This document shows, in pieces, positions 43,588 to 54,300 of a stretch of 64,000 nt of DNA (positions are counted from its first letter, which is position 1; every line of letters begins with the position of its first letter). The position numbers were made by a program, and so were the translations under genes. Under the pieces are notes generated by a model, which saw only the letters and a list, made by a program, of their open reading frames with translations, had not been told where the DNA came from and made no database searches. The DNA is from Petunia secreta (taxonomy: Eukaryota > Streptophyta > Magnoliopsida > Solanales > Solanaceae), in NCBI GenBank assembly GCA_029990175.1, contig JARKIP010000064.1:15456001-15520000 (forward strand). The letters run 5' to 3'.

Positions 43588-44607
43588 TTATTTGAATAAC
43601 TGTGTGTGATTTGACGAGGTTTTGTCATTCTTTGCTAGGTGCACAGATGAGTTAAAGTTTGCTAGGGATAGAATACCTGGCTGCTTGGTGCGGTCATGAT
43701 GCCATCTCATGTGTGGAGCAGAACTCATCGAAGCATACAACCTCTTTAACCGGGGTATAAGGGGCAAGTAATGCATCGACTTAACAGGCTTCGGCTTCTT
43801 TTTAGGATTTTGTTCATACTTGTATCGAGGCTCCTCACAAAATCTACATGTCACGAGGTCTGCATCATCCTTATAATACAACATGCAACCATTAACACAA
43901 CAATGAATCTTCTCGGCAGAAAGGCCTAACGAGGAAACCAACTTCTTAGTGTAGTAATAATTAGTTGGTAAGGCCATCTTAGTCGGATTGATTTCATTCA
44001 TAAGGCCAATGATGGAATCCATGGCAGCTTGAGAAATACTAAAATCTGATTTGATACTTAGCAATCTAACAGCAACCGACAACTGGGAATGCACCGAGCC
44101 CTCATAAAATGGACGACTTGCTTCCTCCAACCGTTTATAGAATTGATTTGCCTCAGCATTGGGAATGTGCTCAATGTTTGGCTGTGATGTATCCGGCTGA
44201 AGGGGATCATTAGCCGGGTACATCCCAAAAGCATCATGTACCATATCTTTCATTCTATAATTATTAAGGTCTGGTTCCACAACCGGAGAACTCCTACCGC
44301 CATGAATATTTTCTAGATTTTAAAGGTGCTCCTGCAAATCCCACAGTTCTCCATGATTATACCAAACGTAGTAATTTGGCATAAACCCCTTCTTATAAAG
44401 ATATACCTGTACATTCTCCAAATCTTGTGTCTTTACGCATTTGCATTTTTCACATGGACACTTAATTGTGCCATGGCTTAAATAATCGTCTGTTGTGCGG
44501 GCTATATCAAGAAATTCCATAACACCCGCTACAAACGAAGGCCTCAACCCCCGCCGCTCGGGAAAATTTTTATTATCCATCCACAAACGACGTCGATTAA
44601 TGTCCAT
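43588..44607 (-). pseudogene. CACTA transposase N-terminal part (transposase-associated domain and TNP2 start)
   Basis: The ATG at 44607 opens MDINRRRLWMDN. The transposase-associated domain follows, with the metal-binding pattern CPCEKCKC and YLYKKGFMPNYYVWYNHGE. A TAA at 44320-44322 interrupts the frame. The same frame then continues with DMVHDAFGMYP, KLVSSLGLSAEKIHCCVNGC, LVTCRFCEEPRY and HMRWHHDRTKQPG, the start of the TNP2-like transposase. After PGIL the family sequence is lost, and the catalytic part is missing. One stop plus the truncation make it inactive. Confidence 0.88.
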
Positions 44608-45499
44608 ATCTACACAAACATTGCAAGATTGAGAAACAATATGTATGATTTTTTTAAATATAAGATTATCAATTTTTAATTACTAAATTATAAAGTTTTA
44701 TGTCATGCTTTGCCTAACGCAATAAATTTTTTATCTTAGCTTGCCACTTTTTGTAATCACTATAGCAAGATTAATGTGGTAGGGTTTGTTAATGCTCGCA
44801 ACTTGTTTGATGAAATGCCCCCAAACAAACAATATTTCCTATAACACCCTATTAACACCCTATTATCAAAGCAATTCAAACCAACAAAAACTTATTCGTT
44901 TTAGGCATAACATGTTCATCTTTTCAACAATACCAAAGCAACAACACATTCCAAACACCACTACCAAACAATTCCAACAATCCCCAACAACTACAACCCA
45001 AACAACACAAACCTAACTTTATAAGAGCTAACAACACCAAACAAGTTCTTCAACATCAACAATAACTACAATAAACAAATTTACTTATAATTAACTATCT
45101 ATGCAACATTATAGACCGAAATTAAAAAAATAATTAAATTCGGATTTAATAAAAAAAATTAAAAAACTTACCTCGAGGTTGATTTGTGCTCCAATAGCAC
45201 CTAATTATGATTCCCCACTAGTTATATGCTTAAGAACAACAAAAAAATTGAGTTAAAAAGTTAGGATTTAAGTTTTAGAAAATAATTAAAATAACACTAA
45301 AACTAAGAATTTACCTTGAATTTCTTGTTATATGTAGTGTTTAGGAGGGTAGAATGTGTTTGATTTTTGAATTTAGGGGTGGGTTATGGTGGTTTTCGGG
45401 TATAGAGGTTGGGGGAGGGGGGAGAGCGTTAGAGAGAGTTTAAGTGTTTTGGGGAAGAAGATAGAAATGGGGAATGGGGATTCTGCTGATTATAATTTC
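44608..45499 (-). other. CACTA 5' non-coding region
   Basis: AT-rich sequence between the transposase start and the subterminal repeats. No ORF is supported. Introns or a leader of the transposase gene may lie here, but I see no clear splice pair. Confidence 0.5.
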
Positions 45500-45631
45500 G
45501 GGCCTACCGACCGCACGTTCGACCAAATTTCGGTCGATAGGTTTGTAGGTCGAAAAAAAAATTTTTGTTCGACCGATTCGGTCGAAATGTTTAGGTCGAA
45601 AAACACTAGTGATAGGACTTTGATTTGTCAG

Positions 45632-46003
45632 TCAGTAACTTCTTTGATTGAGTGTATGAGATAACTCGATTTTAAATTTTCCATTTATGTAAAGATTGTG
45701 AATTGTTTGTTTGACAAGCTCAATTTCTTGTGTATGGTGATCTTGAATTGCCGCCACAACACCACCAAACCTATATATATTCTCAATCTTCTCCTTAACA
45801 CATTGACTTTCCTCGTCATAAAGTTCCTCTACAGCTTCAATTTCTTGAATTTGACATCCAAAATCAGAGCAACCATCCTTTGACAAATCTTGGTACTGCA
45901 ATGGCGGCTTAAAAACACAACTGTCTTCTTCTAGCTTAACCATTTTGGCTCTAAGGATCTCCCAAATCCCCACCATCATCATTAGGAGGAGAATTTGTAG
46001 CAT
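45632..46003 (-). CDS. Hypothetical protein, 123 aa
   Basis: I do not recognise this protein. It starts MLQILLLMMMVGIWEILRAK, a hydrophobic N-terminal stretch that could be a signal anchor but is followed directly by charged residues. The rest is acidic with several Cys (CSDFGCQIQEIEAVEEL) and a helical middle. It ends 22 bp from the CACTA terminus, so the insertion may have replaced its original end. It could be a small gene, an exon or a chance frame. The ATG at 46003 is genuine. Confidence 0.3.
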   Translation of the reverse strand: MLQILLLMMMVGIWEILRAKMVKLEEDSCVFKPPLQYQDLSKDGCSDFGCQIQEIEAVEELYDEESQCVKEKIENIYRFGGVVAAIQDHHTQEIELVKQTIHNLYINGKFKIELSHTLNQRSY

Positions 46004-47213
46004 TGCAAAGTCCTTTTTTTTCTTTGAAAATATTGTTGAACTATATTTTTTTATCTGAGAAAAAACTGAAAACTATATATGTTAAGAATAGAGAAATTTA
46101 TCTGAGAAAGAACTGAAAACTAAAAGTGCTACTAGGACAGGTGAAACAACTCTGTTTTTTCTTTTTTTACTGAAGTTTGACCCCTTTAAAATGTAAAAGG
46201 GTAAAGACATAGTACTAGATTTGAGTTGGACTACTTCAAATTTCAAATCAGTTTGAAGATATATAACAATCAGGGACAAGTAATAACAGAAATTACCATG
46301 ATGCAAGAAAAAAAAAATCTCCTTTTTATAGAATTAGACGATTAGGAATTCTTCCTTTGCCACTACACTCAGATTCGACAACTCAAATAAACTAATGCCA
46401 TCTCAATTGAAATCCTTCCAAATGGTGCAGGAGGTCTTTTACTTTGGGGTCGTTTGGTTTACCATAGTAACAAGTACGAAACATATAAATCCACAAAACT
46501 TATAGAGAACCATGTCTGGTTGGTTCTTTGAGAAAAAAATCTATCTCGCTACGCCCTTTTGTTCCTGATTAAACTTTTGAAATTCGGGCATAAATGGTAC
46601 TCCTATAAATACTCCAAGATCTTTTTTGTATATCGTCTCACGCGTAATAAACCTAGAGAACTTTTCATAAATATCAACTATTCAAAAACTTAGCTAGCCC
46701 ATTCTCAAAATTTATTTTTTTAAAAAAAATACATCATGAACAATCTGATGGTCATCCAGGAATATTAAATTTAGGTTCAACCTCCAAAAACCCAATTTGA
46801 CCTCATAAATCTAATATAAAATAACTTCTCCAATTCCATATTTATGGTTCAAGTTATCCATCATTTTATCAAAACAACCAAAAAAATCTAAGAAATGTAT
46901 GTGAAAGGTACCATGCTGATCTCTGGTCATAGGCAACACGACTCCAAATTAGTCGGATCAATCACTGAATACAGTTATCATGTTGATCTCTAGTCATACA
47001 TCGTGAATTTAGATTAATCAAACCAGCAAACTCCGAATACAGTTACATATTAATCTCTAGATAAGTAGTTCATCCCTTTTATCAAATCATACCAACGAAT
47101 CCAGATTAGTCAGACCAATACACATTGATACCAGAATCTTCAAACACGTGCACTAGAATGTATGTAACATTATCCTCTTCCCCTTTTATTAAATCATATG
47201 CAACGAATCCAGA
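46004..47213. other. Intergenic region
   Basis: No gene is supported. From about 46900 to 47230 a phrase of 40-60 bp recurs in diverged form (AACGAATCCAGATTAGTCAGACC, TTGATCTCTAGTCATA, CACGTGCACTAGAATGTATG). One copy overlaps the end of the cyclin gene (47150-47270), so this is partly a tandem duplication of the gene's 3' end. Confidence 0.5.
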
Positions 47214-47966
47214 TTAATCAGACCTGCGAGCACGGATACCAGAATCTCCAAACACGTGCATTAGAATGTATCTAACAGTCTCAACAATATCCTCTTCTTT
47301 ACACTCAGTAACAAACTTAACCCATGCAACAATAGGAAACTCACTCTTCTGCACCGGAACAGAAATCAAATACGCAGCAACCACAATCGAAGCCGCTAAC
47401 CCAATAACCCGATAACCCGAATTATCAAAACTAATAATCTCCCCTGATTTTTCATACAATAAATCCATAATATCCAAACAAGTTTCAAATTTCAATAATT
47501 CACCAACTCTAGCTACTTCTTTCAACTTACTAACCAATTCTTCAACAAATCTAAAAATAACCCCATTTAATACACCTATTTCAAATTTAACCACTTTTAA
47601 TAACACTAACTCAGCTTCTATAAAATCTTTTTTAGTAAAAATTTGATCCTTAATTGTATTATCAGCTAATGATTTAAGAGAATTGAGATGTAATGGAGGT
47701 GAATCGTGGATTTTACTAGAAATCCAAATGGCAGAAAGTGTAAATAATTGTAAATTGGTTTCTCTTAAAGGGTGTTGTAAGAGCCAGCTGCTACTTTTGG
47801 AAATATTGTTTTGTTCAGAATTGGAAAGTAGATAAGGGTAGAATCGATCGGAGAAAAAAGATAGGGAGGTGTATTTGACAATTGGAGAAACTTGAAGGTA
47901 CTCAGTTGATTGAATTAGAAACTCTGTTACTCGGACTCGTAAACAAGAGCAAATTTCGTTCTTCAT
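47214..47966 (-). CDS. CYCJ18: Cyclin-J18-like protein
   Basis: A single-exon frame of 250 residues starts at the ATG at 47966 (MKNEICSCLRVRVTEFLIQS). It resembles plant cyclin-J18 along its length: SPIVKYTSLSFFSDRF, NLQLFTLSAIWISSKIHD, EAELVLLKVVKFEIGVLN (the cyclin-box core), FETCLDIMDLLYE and EFPIVAWVKFVTEC. Length fits that small family. Cyclins activate cyclin-dependent kinases, but the kinase partner and role of J18 cyclins are not well established. The next gene, UPL1/2, is on the same strand about 12 kb upstream of its end in transcription order, so they are independent. The last codons overlap a locally duplicated sequence (47150-47270), so the extreme C terminus may differ from relatives. 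Confidence 0.85.
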   Translation of the reverse strand: MKNEICSCLRVRVTEFLIQSTEYLQVSPIVKYTSLSFFSDRFYPYLLSNSEQNNISKSSSWLLQHPLRETNLQLFTLSAIWISSKIHDSPPLHLNSLKSLADNTIKDQIFTKKDFIEAELVLLKVVKFEIGVLNGVIFRFVEELVSKLKEVARVGELLKFETCLDIMDLLYEKSGEIISFDNSGYRVIGLAASIVVAAYLISVPVQKSEFPIVAWVKFVTECKEEDIVETVRYILMHVFGDSGIRARRSD

Positions 47967-48149
47967 TTTAGATTCTGTGGAGCTTTTCAAATTTAGGGCA
48001 CAATATATATCTTTTACCCTAATTGTTTTTGTTTTTGGGGTAGTGGGGAGTGGGGACCCTGTAGGTTAGTAAGTTTTGCTAATTGTTGCTTTTAGAGCTT
48101 TATTTTCATTCCCACATGTCCAATCAAAGTGAAAATGAAAATAAAGTAC

Positions 48150-48367
48150 TCTCTCCGTTTTAAAATAGATGACACTATTTCCTTATTAGTTCGTTCTAAA
48201 AAGAATAGTACATTCTAAATTTGGAAATATTTTTGAGTTGAAACTACTATTTTACTCTTATTGAAATATTTTATAGTCACATATTTACGCATGGCTTATT
48301 TTGGACCACAAGTTCTAAAAGTCTTACCACATTTCAAACTATGACAACCATTTTGAAATGGATGGAC
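48150..48367. mobile_element. Stowaway-like MITE
   Basis: About 218 bp with inverted ends: left CTCTCTCCGTTTTAAAATAG and right, on the minus strand, GTCCATCCATTTCAAAATGG. Each is flanked by TA, the Stowaway/Mariner target. No coding sequence. It lies in the region upstream of the cyclin gene (its promoter side). Confidence 0.6.
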
Positions 48368-48462
48368 TATTTTTTTTTTCTTTGATGAGCTCTATGCAAC
48401 GACAATCTCATTTAATAATGTCGGTGAATTCAATATCATACAATACGAATAATATATATTTC

Positions 48463-48600
48463 CTTCGTTCAAAATGAATTATCTAATTTGACTGGACGAA
48501 GTTTAAGAAAGAAATGAATACTTTTGAAACTTGTAGTATGAATCAAACCATAGATTTATGCGGTTGTGAATGATCTCATAAAGTAAAATTATTACTAAAT
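48463..48600. repeat. Second MITE-like fragment
   Basis: It begins TTCCTTCGTTCAAAATGAAT and continues with GACTGGACGAAGTTTAAGAAAG and CTTTTGAAACTTGTAGTATG, a common plant MITE end. The opposite end is not recognisable, so it is probably a fragment. Confidence 0.4.
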
Positions 48601-49508
48601 CTAGAAAGTGATCATTCTTTTTTACAAATTAAAACAGAAACATGGTCATTCTTTTTGGGACGTGAAGAGCAGAAAATATCCTTGGCCTCACCCCTCCTCG
48701 AGTCCAAGTATTCAAAATATCAGTAAGATATAGATAATAAATAGAAAATGTACTTTGTGTCACCCCTCCTCGAGACCAAATTCTTGATGTACTTCTATTT
48801 TTGGGTCTAGTTCGTCTCTCTTGAGACCAAATACATCGTTCAATTTTTGGGTGTATATTTGTTAGTTTTACTTTTTCTTTTTTTGCTCGTACACATTGTG
48901 GCATTAGTCCGAGTAGCACCATCATCTACCGGCCCTGTTTTTTTAGCATTATACTACAAGACATCGTCGTGCGAGTTACCAAGCAATTCTAACAGTAACA
49001 TGTGTGCAAAACGCATTAACTTGCCAGGGTTGGCGTCCTTAACGGTAAGGATTGACCACCACAGAGATCCATGTTGCCGTAGAGGATAACCTCTAACGTG
49101 CAGAGGCTATCGTATTTGGTTTCAAGGACCATGGTACACAATCGAGCAACTGAGCATCTATAGTGAAAGCATTGCCAAATGATCTTGCGCCAGATTCAGA
49201 ATGAAGTACTTATTGGGCCAGGAAAGCAGGATTTTCCTTTAGAAAACTCTCAAGGCCTTTTGCAGGATACAAGAGCAACAGCATCGACAAAAACAAGCGG
49301 AGAGTAGACAAACTCTCTATTTGCAAAAGGAGATGTGAAAGATTGGCAAAAAAACTGCCAGAATCATTTGGCATAGCAAATAGACTGTACAGCATTATAG
49401 ACAGGTATCTCACAGACTTAAAATGCCCTTAGACTGTTTTCCTGTAAAAAAAATCTCCTTTTTTAACACCAAAATTATCTACAAAATCTAATTCGGAGAC
49501 CACTGGTG
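48601..49508 (-). other. Region downstream of the UPL gene, including its probable 3' UTR
   Basis: No ORF with recognisable content. 48690-48780 holds two copies of CACCCCTCCTCGAG about 75 bp apart. The part nearest the stop (about 49100-49508) is likely 3' UTR, but I cannot fix the polyadenylation site. Confidence 0.4.
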
Positions 49509-51640
49509 TTAACCAAACCCAAACCCTTCATTGGCTTCATGAATGGCAAGCAATAGTCTCTCCTCTAGATGCTCTTTAGAGGGATACTCCGGTAGATCCA
49601 ACTGGTTGAAACTGCACCGAGCAAATATAAGAGTTAAAAGAGTGTTTGCAGCAAAATAACCAATCAAGTTAAAGTAGTACAACTCTCAATGACTCTATTT
49701 ATTCAAGACGGAGCAAGATTATCAAATGGACAGAAAAAGATATCTTTACAACAGATAAACAAGTTGCTGACAGTAGCTTAGCTTCAAGATCAGGATAATG
49801 TCGTACAATATTAGCCCATATTAGATTCATATGCTCAAATAAGCTTTTCCCATCTCATAGAGAAAAGCTGTCGGGCAGAACAAAGATTAGGATGTATTCA
49901 AAAAAGATAAAAGGTTGGATAGGGAAGCAACATGGACCTTTTACTGGCAGATATATTCAGCAAGATAAGTAAATTGGGAAGTAGACAAAAAGGAAGAAGT
50001 TTTAAGTAATTCCTTAAATATCCTGATATCTTTTAACACCAGCATAATCATTGTTTAGTTTCAGCTGATAAAATAATTACCATGTATGTGCTGAAGGCAA
50101 GTGATCTTGACTGCCATAAGCCTTGTGGATCTGAAATTTCTGGGAACCAGAAATTCCTTGCAGTGCGCTGAACCCTTCCAATGGAACCTGGAGGAGTTGA
50201 CAGGATTTGTTCAGGATAATTGCAGGAGTCGGTATAAAGCATGCAACTGAAACAAATGAAAGCAACAAACAACTACCTTTGAGGTCCCAGTGACAAACTG
50301 TAGAAGGCGGGCCTTGTCTTCCTTGCTAAAACATTGAACAACTTCCCAAAACCATTGAATAATAGGTGATGCTGGGCTGTAGCCAGAATATTCCGTATTT
50401 GCCTTCAAGTCATCAACTGCAAATCAAGGGCAAGATAGGCGTAAACATAGAAACTCTCCTTCCTCGATATTAAAAATAACTATCTAAGACAGGTTTAACG
50501 CATCAAGTAACAAATAAAGAAAATGCTGAAACATACGATCAATGTCTGGAAGACCGCTAATCAACAACTCAAGTTCCTTGTCATGAAAAACAGAGATCAG
50601 ATCCCGTGGAATCAATTCACTGAATCCTTCCAGAAATGCATTTATCTGAGGCCGGATTGCAGTCGTCAGCCGATGCTCAGCAACCAAGTCAACATATTGT
50701 TGCTTATTTTCCTCGGTAACTCTGATATTTCGTCCGCCGGGAATTAGCTCATAGTCAGTCACCTGCAGTAAACAAATTACAATCAACACTACTAAACCAA
50801 AAATGTTTAAATTTCATTCCCCTCCAAAGAATTAATACCTCATTACGTTCATACAGAATCAACTTTTCTTCATCGGCATCAATGCTGAATGTAAGATCTA
50901 AAATATCACTTATGTCATTCTGCACAAAGCAAGAAACGTGAGCAGAGTAAAAACTTTAAGCACATTTCTGTAAATGCCAAGTGTACAGAAAACACTGCAC
51001 CTCAAGCAGCCATTTCAAATTTTTGAAGTAGTCAGGATCGATAGCTTCAATATCGTGATATGTTACTTTAGCTCCAAGTATATGCTTGTAGAAGGACCTT
51101 GTAAAGTGAACATCAAGAAGCTGACCATCAAATAGTGCCTTCCCAACCTGCGAAAAGTACATAAAGCACATCAGATAAAGTTAAATTGGATGACTCGAGC
51201 AAACAGAAACAAGAAGGTACTCACAACTCGCCCAACAAATTTGAAGTATGAGAGGTGCTCAGTTTGGTACACAGAGTTGGGATTTGGCTGAAAAGTTGCT
51301 TCATTGCCAACTGTAGTAAAAAGTAGAGCTCCCTTATCAAAAATTACTCTGGACAGCAACTGATACCATTCCCTAGTAAGTCCACCAGCATCAATCCCTT
51401 CTTCCCCTTGGAAATGAACAGTCAATCTTCCTTTCAATTCTTGAGTTGTCCTCATGCGCAGCTGATTATAAGAATCTTCAAGTATATAAGCTCGTCTCAC
51501 AGAAATTCTCAGAGGACTGTGATGATGATCATGTTGATGTTTAATCTTAGATCTAAAGTGGGATCTCTTGTTGTCAAAATCAACAAAACGAGGAACCTTC
51601 AGCATGATGGAGAAAGACTTCTCTAGCAGTCCAGGATTCT
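49509..51640 (-). other. HECT catalytic domain of the UPL1/2-like protein
   Basis: It spans the end of exon 51225-52344 and all later exons. Recognisable parts are GGLTREWYQLLSRVIFDKG and FKFVGRV joined across an intron to VGKALFDGQLLDVHFTRS, then YELIPGGRNIRVTEENKQQY and SAHT joined to CFNQLDLPEY. The Cys in HTCFNQLDLP is the catalytic residue. Its codon is split TG/T by the last intron (50081 and 49611). The protein ends EGFGFG as in the family. Confidence 0.93.
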
Positions 51641-54240
51641 GCCGAACAAAAGCATTAAGAAGTTTCCTATGCTTTTCTGCAAATTTTACGAAAGCAAGGT
51701 GTTTCTCATCAACCTTCGTTGCAGATGTAGGTGTTTTCGGCTGCATAGCAGAAGCAGTTGCCTCTTCTGGGTCAGGAACAGTAGCAATACTAAAATCCTG
51801 GCCAGCACCCAAATGTGCAGGATGCAACTTCTCACACATCACAAAAAAGGACTCTATGTACGGTAAGATGTTTTGTGTGCCTGCTGGAAGTGGAGGCATT
51901 GCTCCAGAAGGTCTTGATGTGGTAACAATGGATGAGCCTGACGGGCTAGGCGCTGTTTCAGAAAAACACTCTATTTTGCTAATGCAAGTGCTCAGCTCCT
52001 GCCAGAGGGGTTCTAAAGCTGTGTTGATGTCCCAGACCAGGGAGACAGTAGCACCATGCTCCTTCTCAGGAAGAATTTGATTACCCTTGCTCTTGTCACC
52101 AATTGAAGAAACAAGAGTGCTTAATGCTTGCAAAACCCTGAGTATCACAGCCCCATCAGTTGAAGTGGTACTGAGCAGTGCTTTTTCTACTTCCCTAAAC
52201 TTGTTTAACTCATCCATCGCAGATGTAGTGAGGCTTTGCACAGAGCCAGCTAGCTCAGCAATAAATAAATGACAAAGTGCGGGAGCTGTTGCCACCAACT
52301 TTTTCAGTACCTCAGCAACCAATGAATATGCATTGTCTGACAGACTAATAAAAGAAGAAAATGTTAAACAGCTTCAAAATGAACAGAATAATATCTCAAT
52401 TCGCGCGAAGCTAAAGTAAAGATGACCGTCAGAAGGGTTCAAAAATGTCCTTGGTCATGCAAGTGGGTCACAGAATTTACATTTTTAAGTGAGTGCAACC
52501 AAACAAAAATTTTGTGACTTAAGGCATTAAATTTTGACAAGAACATGGAAGCAGTTGATTAAGATTATTACTAGGCGGTTAATTAATTTCCCGAAGTCCA
52601 TACTGAGCAAGAAAAGAAAATATACAGCAAGCACAAAATTTGTTCCTTACATCAATTTAACGACCAACTCACAGGTCCATAAATTAAGGAGCATCTGACA
52701 AAAGTATTCTCCACACAACTTGTCAAATCAAACAAGGGAATTTAACATTCCAAAGACACAGATGTAACAAGCCAGTTAAATGACTAGAACAAGTACACTG
52801 CAGGATTAGAAACTAGCTTACCCTTCTCTGGCAAGCAATGAGCACAGGAGTCGAAGTTCTAACTGTGGTAGACTAAGCAGAATACTTTCGGTACTTTGTT
52901 CTCCGCCAGCAACTGAGGACGAGGCTTCAGGCTTGTCCTCAACCTCCAATGAGTCTGCTCGAGATTCAGTACTCATTTCAGCATTAGATTGAATTGGAGG
53001 ACCAGCCGGCTGTTCTGTAGAGGATGATCCAGGTTCTTCACGTGCATTTGATTTGATATCGGTGTTCTGGACTATAACGTCTAGCAGATTTAACAGCTAC
53101 ATCCATAAAGGGGACCCAGTTAAACAGCAAGAAATACCAGATAATGACTACTCAAAGAGAGGTCCTACTTGTGCAAACTACCTGCTCCAGATGCGCAACA
53201 CTTCTCAAATAAAGGGGATGATTCAAGAGGCCCAGAAGCAATGCAAGAGATACTTGTCCTTCAAGCTGCCATCTTTCTGGTTCATCAGCCTCAACCATCA
53301 CCGCTTTTCCCCGCCTCTGATCCGGACTTATTGGCCCCTCCAGCACTGGTCGAGGGAGCCTGAATTCAAGTAGAGTCTTTGCAACTAAGGAATGGTTCTT
53401 TGCCAAGTATGTGAGTGTCTCCAAAACACGACGAGATAGTAAAGGAGGAATCCCTACAACGCAAGAGATGAATCAATTTTAGCTAAAGGCAAACAACAAT
53501 TGAGTAATAATCATACTAAGTGATACACAACCAAAGAGCTAAGCAAGATGACAATGTCCCACCATCAAGATGTTGGGGACGGGAATACATCACGCTACTT
53601 TGGCAACCGTATAATCGATATGGTGGCTCAGCAGCATTCAAATAATTAGCAGGCTGTCCGACATCAAGCATCAGTAAGTCCATAAGGATTTTTACTAAAC
53701 CAGTTCTTGTATCGGCATGTGCACTGAGATTCAACATAAGCCTCTGTAGAGGGACTTTGTAAATTGGCTGCAAAAGACCCAACGTGTCAACATTCAGATT
53801 ATAGAGGCAAGAAATCAGCAATAGAACCTCACCATGTTTATACCTGGAATACGCGGAGCAACCGCACCAACGCTCTTAAGCCCTCAGTGTCAACTAAAGG
53901 AGACCCATCTGCCTCCAGAGGCTTACTCCCAGCTGATCTGCGGGAAAAGGTTCCACCAGCCCTGTCCAATTGTTCATTCCGTCTAGAGTCGCCTCTACGA
54001 CTTCGAGGATACATACCAAAAAGTGTCCGGTTATACCTCCGTGCAAACCGCTCACGCAACATGTTTGCTTCCGCCACAAGAGCAGGTGTTAAATTAGCAA
54101 GAATAGCATCCGAAGATGTCAAAAGGACCTGAGAGGAGAAATATTAAGACACCAACATAGCCATAGGATTCACAGTAATCAAACATAAACCACAACTTGA
54201 ACAAACAAAAAATAATAGGATAACATGATCGTCGTAAAAG

Positions 54241-54300
<60 letters not shown>

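Larger units (their letters stand above)
43588..45610 (-). mobile_element. Truncated CACTA (En/Spm) transposon
   Basis: The 5' end is intact on the minus strand: CACTAGTGTTTTTCGACC starting at 45610. Subterminal repeats of GGTCGAAA and GTTCGACC follow at 45500-45605. The transposase reading runs leftwards and ends abruptly near 43588, without the other CACTA terminus. The 3' part of the element was therefore lost, and it now abuts the F-box fragment. Confidence 0.82.
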
